Assembly: GCA_024233545.1 (NCBI GenBank) | Contig: JACKPL010000001.1 | Coordinates: 248,001-312,000 of the forward strand | Reading direction: 5' to 3' | DNA: 64,000 nucleotides | Source: a bacterium | Lineage (GTDB): Bacteria; Auribacterota; Auribacteria; Auribacterales; Auribacteraceae | Shown: positions 61,482 to 64,000 of the stretch, in pieces | How the letters are laid out: every line of letters begins with the position of its first letter | Position numbering within the stretch: the first letter of the stretch is position 1 | Translations under genes and position numbers: made by a program | The notes under the pieces: generated by a model | The model's database searches: none | Seen by the model: the letters and a program-made list of their open reading frames with translations, nothing else | What the model was told of the DNA's origin: nothing

Positions 61482-62435
61482 TTAGTGTAAATCATAGGTT
61501 ACGATGAAAGATTTTTCTTTCAGTGAAACAATCCATTTATCCCACAATTGTTTTGCTTCGTTGCGCAAGATAGTATTTTCAATGCTGTCTTGAACTTCTG
61601 CGAACGGTTTAACCCGTTCTTTTTTCTTTTGTTTTACAACGATCAGATGGTAGCCGAGCCGCGATTTGATAATAGAACTTAATTCGCCGACATTAAGAGA
61701 AAACGCGGCTTCATCGATTTCAGGCATATGCTGTCCGCGTGAGAAGAATCCTAAATCTCCTCCTTCTTTGGCATGCGGGCCGTCGGAATGCTGTTGCGCA
61801 AGTGCGGCGAAATCCCCGCCGTTTTTTATCTCTTTCTCAATGGATTGAATAAGTTTCAGTGATTCGGATTCGTTGTCTTTGAAGCGAATTAAAATATGGG
61901 AAGCGCGAATTTGCGGTTCTTCTCTGAATTCGTCTAGGTGTTCATTGTAATAATTGAGGGTATCAGTCGGAGAAATTTTATATTGGGCTTTTTGCCTGAT
62001 ATGTGCAGTTGCTTTGTTGATTTTGATGTTTTCCTCTATGGTCTGCTTTAATTGCTGGAGATGCAAACCTTGCGACTGGAGAAATAATTTGAATTGCAGT
62101 TCGGAATCAAAATCGGCGGTGATTTTATCCAAACGTTCCTTGACTTCTTCTTCAGGGGCTTCAATCCCTTTACGGGTTGCTTCCTGAAGGATCAGTTTGT
62201 TTTCAATGAGTTGGTTCAGCCAATATTCTTCAGCTTTGGCAAGCCTTTGCAGGAGTTCTTCTCCCTCAAAAGAATTTTCGTATTTTGATACTACCGGCCT
62301 CAGTCTCTCTTCAAGTTCTGAGAGGGTTATGATATCCTCATTTACCCGGGCAATGATTCTGTCTTGCGCAGTATATGCTATGGAAGCGGTAATGGCAATT
62401 CCGCAAAGAAACAGAAACAAAATACATTTTTTCAT
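61482..62435 (-). CDS. surA: Exported SurA/PpiC-type peptidyl-prolyl isomerase
   Basis: Periplasmic foldase/chaperone for outer-membrane proteins. 317 aa. Signal peptide ~1-20 (ILFLFLCGIAITASIAYTA). SurA N-domain (~20-155, RIIARVNEDIITLSELEERL) and one parvulin domain (~175-270, IRASHILIRF, GDLGFFSRGQHMPE, GYHLIVVKQ), then a C-terminal helix. A frame extending to 62489 lacks a ribosome site; AAAAGG supports ATG 62435 (or the tandem ATG 62438). It has one PPIase domain, where E. coli SurA has two. Lies between mfd and pdxA. Confidence 0.9.
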   Translation of the reverse strand: MKKCILFLFLCGIAITASIAYTAQDRIIARVNEDIITLSELEERLRPVVSKYENSFEGEELLQRLAKAEEYWLNQLIENKLILQEATRKGIEAPEEEVKERLDKITADFDSELQFKLFLQSQGLHLQQLKQTIEENIKINKATAHIRQKAQYKISPTDTLNYYNEHLDEFREEPQIRASHILIRFKDNESESLKLIQSIEKEIKNGGDFAALAQQHSDGPHAKEGGDLGFFSRGQHMPEIDEAAFSLNVGELSSIIKSRLGYHLIVVKQKKKERVKPFAEVQDSIENTILRNEAKQLWDKWIVSLKEKSFIVTYDLH

Positions 62436-62475
62436 CATGGTACCTTTTCTTATCGTGAAAAATGTTTTTAAGATG

Positions 62476-64000
62476 TTAAATAGTATCATAAGATGAAAGT
62501 TCTTTCAAAATAGTTTTTATTGAATTTGTAACTTCTAATTCACTGTTATGCCGGATTCTATAATGTTTTTGACTTGAATCGGTGAGAAAAAATTCATTTT
62601 GTTTTATCAGCAGTTTGTTTTCTTTGACTTCAACGGATGAAATTCGTTTTTCTGCGGCGAGAAGTTTAATACGGACTACGTCGAGCAGTACTTCAACCGG
62701 CACCGGCGGATCTCCGTAGATATCGTCAAGCTCTTTGTGGAGTTCATCGATTTGACTAATATTTGTAATTTCTTGTAGGCGTGAATAGATTGCCAGCCGT
62801 TGATTTTCTGAAGCGATATAGGATGATGGAATGATCGCATCAAACCCAAGTTTTACTTGGACATCAGGCGGTTGCGGTATTGTTTCGCCTTTAAGCTGGG
62901 CGATAGCATTTTTGAGAAGCTTGCAGTACAGGTCAAACCCGACGGCAGAGATATGCCCATGTTGTTGTTCTCCGATGATATTGCCTGCCCCGCGAATTTC
63001 GAGGTCGCGCATGGCAATTTGGAAACCTGCGCCGAGGTCTTGGTGTGTTTCAATTGCGTCGAGCCGTTTTGACGCTTGTTCGGAGGTAATTTTATATGCA
63101 GGCACAAGCATGTAGGCATATGCGCGGTGTTTGAACCGCCCGACCCTCCCGCGGAGCTGGTATAAATCTGCCAAACCGATTAAATCTGCTCGGTCAATTA
63201 TGATGGTATTGGCATTGGGAATATCAAGCCCTGATTCGATAATAGTTGTGCATACTAAAACATCGATTTCACCGGCACGGAACAAATCCATAATAGCAGA
63301 CAATTCTTTTTCATGCATTTGCCCGTGTGCAATGCCGAAGCGTGCTTCCGGTACGATTTTTTGCAGTTTATTTTGAATTTTTTCAATGGATTTTACTCGA
63401 TTGTGAACAAAAAAAACTTGCCCCTCCCTGTTCATTTCGCGCTGTATTGCCTGCTGAATAACAGTATCGTCATAACTGGTAACGTAGGTGTGCACAGGGA
63501 GACGGTCTTCCGGAGGAGTGTTGATAGTGCTCATATCGCGTGCGCCGACTAACGCGAGGTATAGAGTGCGAGGTATAGGAGTAGCAGTCATAGTAAGCAC
63601 ATCGACCATGCGTCGCATTCGTTTGAGCTGTTCTTTATGGCGTACGCCAAACCGTTGTTCTTCGTCGATGATAACCAATCCGAGGTCTTTGAATCGTACG
63701 TCGTGCTGAATAAGCCGGTGTGTGCCGATGAGAATATCAATACTGCCGGCATTTGCCGCTTTGATAATATCGCGCTGTTGAGCATTAGTACGAAACCGGC
63801 TGAGCATTTCAACGTTCACCGGGTAATCTGCCATCCGTTCAGAGAAGACTTTATAATGCTGTTGTGCGAGGATAGTTGTCGGTACCAGTATGGCAACTTG
63901 TTTTCCGTTCATTACCGCTTTGAAGGCGGCACGAATAGCGACTTCGGTTTTTCCGTAACCGACATCGCCGCAGATAAGCCGGTCCATAGGGCGCGTCGAT
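62476..64000 (-). CDS. mfd: Transcription-repair coupling factor Mfd, 5' end cut by window
   Basis: Removes RNA polymerase stalled at lesions and recruits UvrA. The visible ~508 C-terminal residues cover the translocase: Walker A GDVGYGKTEVAIRAA, GTHRLIQHDV, DEEQRFGVRHKEQL, TMTATPIPRTL, ESGLDIPNANTIII, QLRGRVGRFKHRAYAY, and the TRCF C-terminal domain (~380-503). The frame is open to the right edge with the conserved STRPMDRLICGDVGYGKTE junction. RecG is excluded by DEEQ-RFG context and the TRCF domain. The surA-like gene follows after 40 bases. Confidence 0.95.
   Translation of the reverse strand, partial: STRPMDRLICGDVGYGKTEVAIRAAFKAVMNGKQVAILVPTTILAQQHYKVFSERMADYPVNVEMLSRFRTNAQQRDIIKAANAGSIDILIGTHRLIQHDVRFKDLGLVIIDEEQRFGVRHKEQLKRMRRMVDVLTMTATPIPRTLYLALVGARDMSTINTPPEDRLPVHTYVTSYDDTVIQQAIQREMNREGQVFFVHNRVKSIEKIQNKLQKIVPEARFGIAHGQMHEKELSAIMDLFRAGEIDVLVCTTIIESGLDIPNANTIIIDRADLIGLADLYQLRGRVGRFKHRAYAYMLVPAYKITSEQASKRLDAIETHQDLGAGFQIAMRDLEIRGAGNIIGEQQHGHISAVGFDLYCKLLKNAIAQLKGETIPQPPDVQVKLGFDAIIPSSYIASENQRLAIYSRLQEITNISQIDELHKELDDIYGDPPVPVEVLLDVVRIKLLAAEKRISSVEVKENKLLIKQNEFFLTDSSQKHYRIRHNSELEVTNSIKTILKELSSYDTI

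Noticed and set aside
1..64000. CRISPR arrays, insertion sequences, prophage or defence islands
   Set aside because: No spaced direct-repeat arrays, transposases, integrases other than XerC, or defence-type genes were seen; gene order is housekeeping throughout.

Overview
The window reads as chromosomal housekeeping sequence from an uncultured-type, Gram-negative, at least partly anaerobic bacterium with about 40-45% G+C. Lipopolysaccharide is indicated by the Kdo transferase WaaA. Meso-diaminopimelate peptidoglycan is indicated by the DNPR motif of MurE. Exported SurA-like and lipobox proteins point to an outer membrane. Anaerobic growth is suggested by a glycyl-radical ribonucleotide reductase (NrdD) and a three-domain NifU. 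The gene content resembles Omnitrophota and neighbouring PVC-type or candidate lineages, but no 16S gene is present and the phylum cannot be fixed from this sequence alone.

Layout. (1) 1-4.7 kb: nrdD, cut by the left edge, reads leftward and is divergent from a small exported rhodanese. Their shared intergenic region holds a strong promoter, two NrdR-type boxes and a Fur-type box. A small orphan gene follows. (2) 4.2-15.3 kb, minus strand: a lipoprotein-dprA-topA-xerC-waaA-EIIA(Ntr) operon, and upstream of it a large exported tail-anchored protein followed by nifU-nifS. A hairpin terminator separates the two units. (3) 15.5-28.8 kb, plus strand: a STAS protein and a GAF/PP2C phosphatase (partner-switching parts). 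Then comes a long run grpE-dnaK-dnaJ-rsmE-mtaB-cvpA-nif3-dnaG-rpoD, with several overlapping junctions. (4) 28.9-35.8 kb: tRNA-Val(CAC), a coiled-coil zinc-ribbon gene, a large membrane/TPR protein, RNase P RNA, and on the minus strand a hotdog thioesterase and a TPR protein. (5) 36.0-54.3 kb, plus strand: a nearly complete dcw cell-wall/division cluster, mraZ-rsmH-ftsL-(small ORF)-ftsI-murE-murF-mraY-murD-(LysM lipoprotein)-ftsW-murG-murC-murB-ftsQ-ftsA-ftsZ, then a membrane-anchored nuclease. A consensus-like promoter with three 10-bp MraZ repeats precedes it. (6) 54.3-64 kb, minus strand: mfd (cut by the right edge)-surA-like-pdxA-ksgA-gatC-gatA-gatB-GT-C-like membrane protein-mazG.

How it works together: the dcw block makes meso-DAP lipid II and builds the FtsZ ring. 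The gatCAB/ksgA/rsmE/mtaB/rnpB/tRNA genes serve translation fidelity. The dnaK block handles protein folding, and dnaG/rpoD drive replication and transcription. NifU/NifS supply Fe-S clusters. No CRISPR array, prophage, insertion sequence or defence island was seen. The most unusual points are a DnaG that has lost three of four zinc ligands, an unlisted 32-codon membrane ORF inside the dcw cluster, a LysM lipoprotein between murD and ftsW, and the NrdR, Fur and MraZ operator sites.
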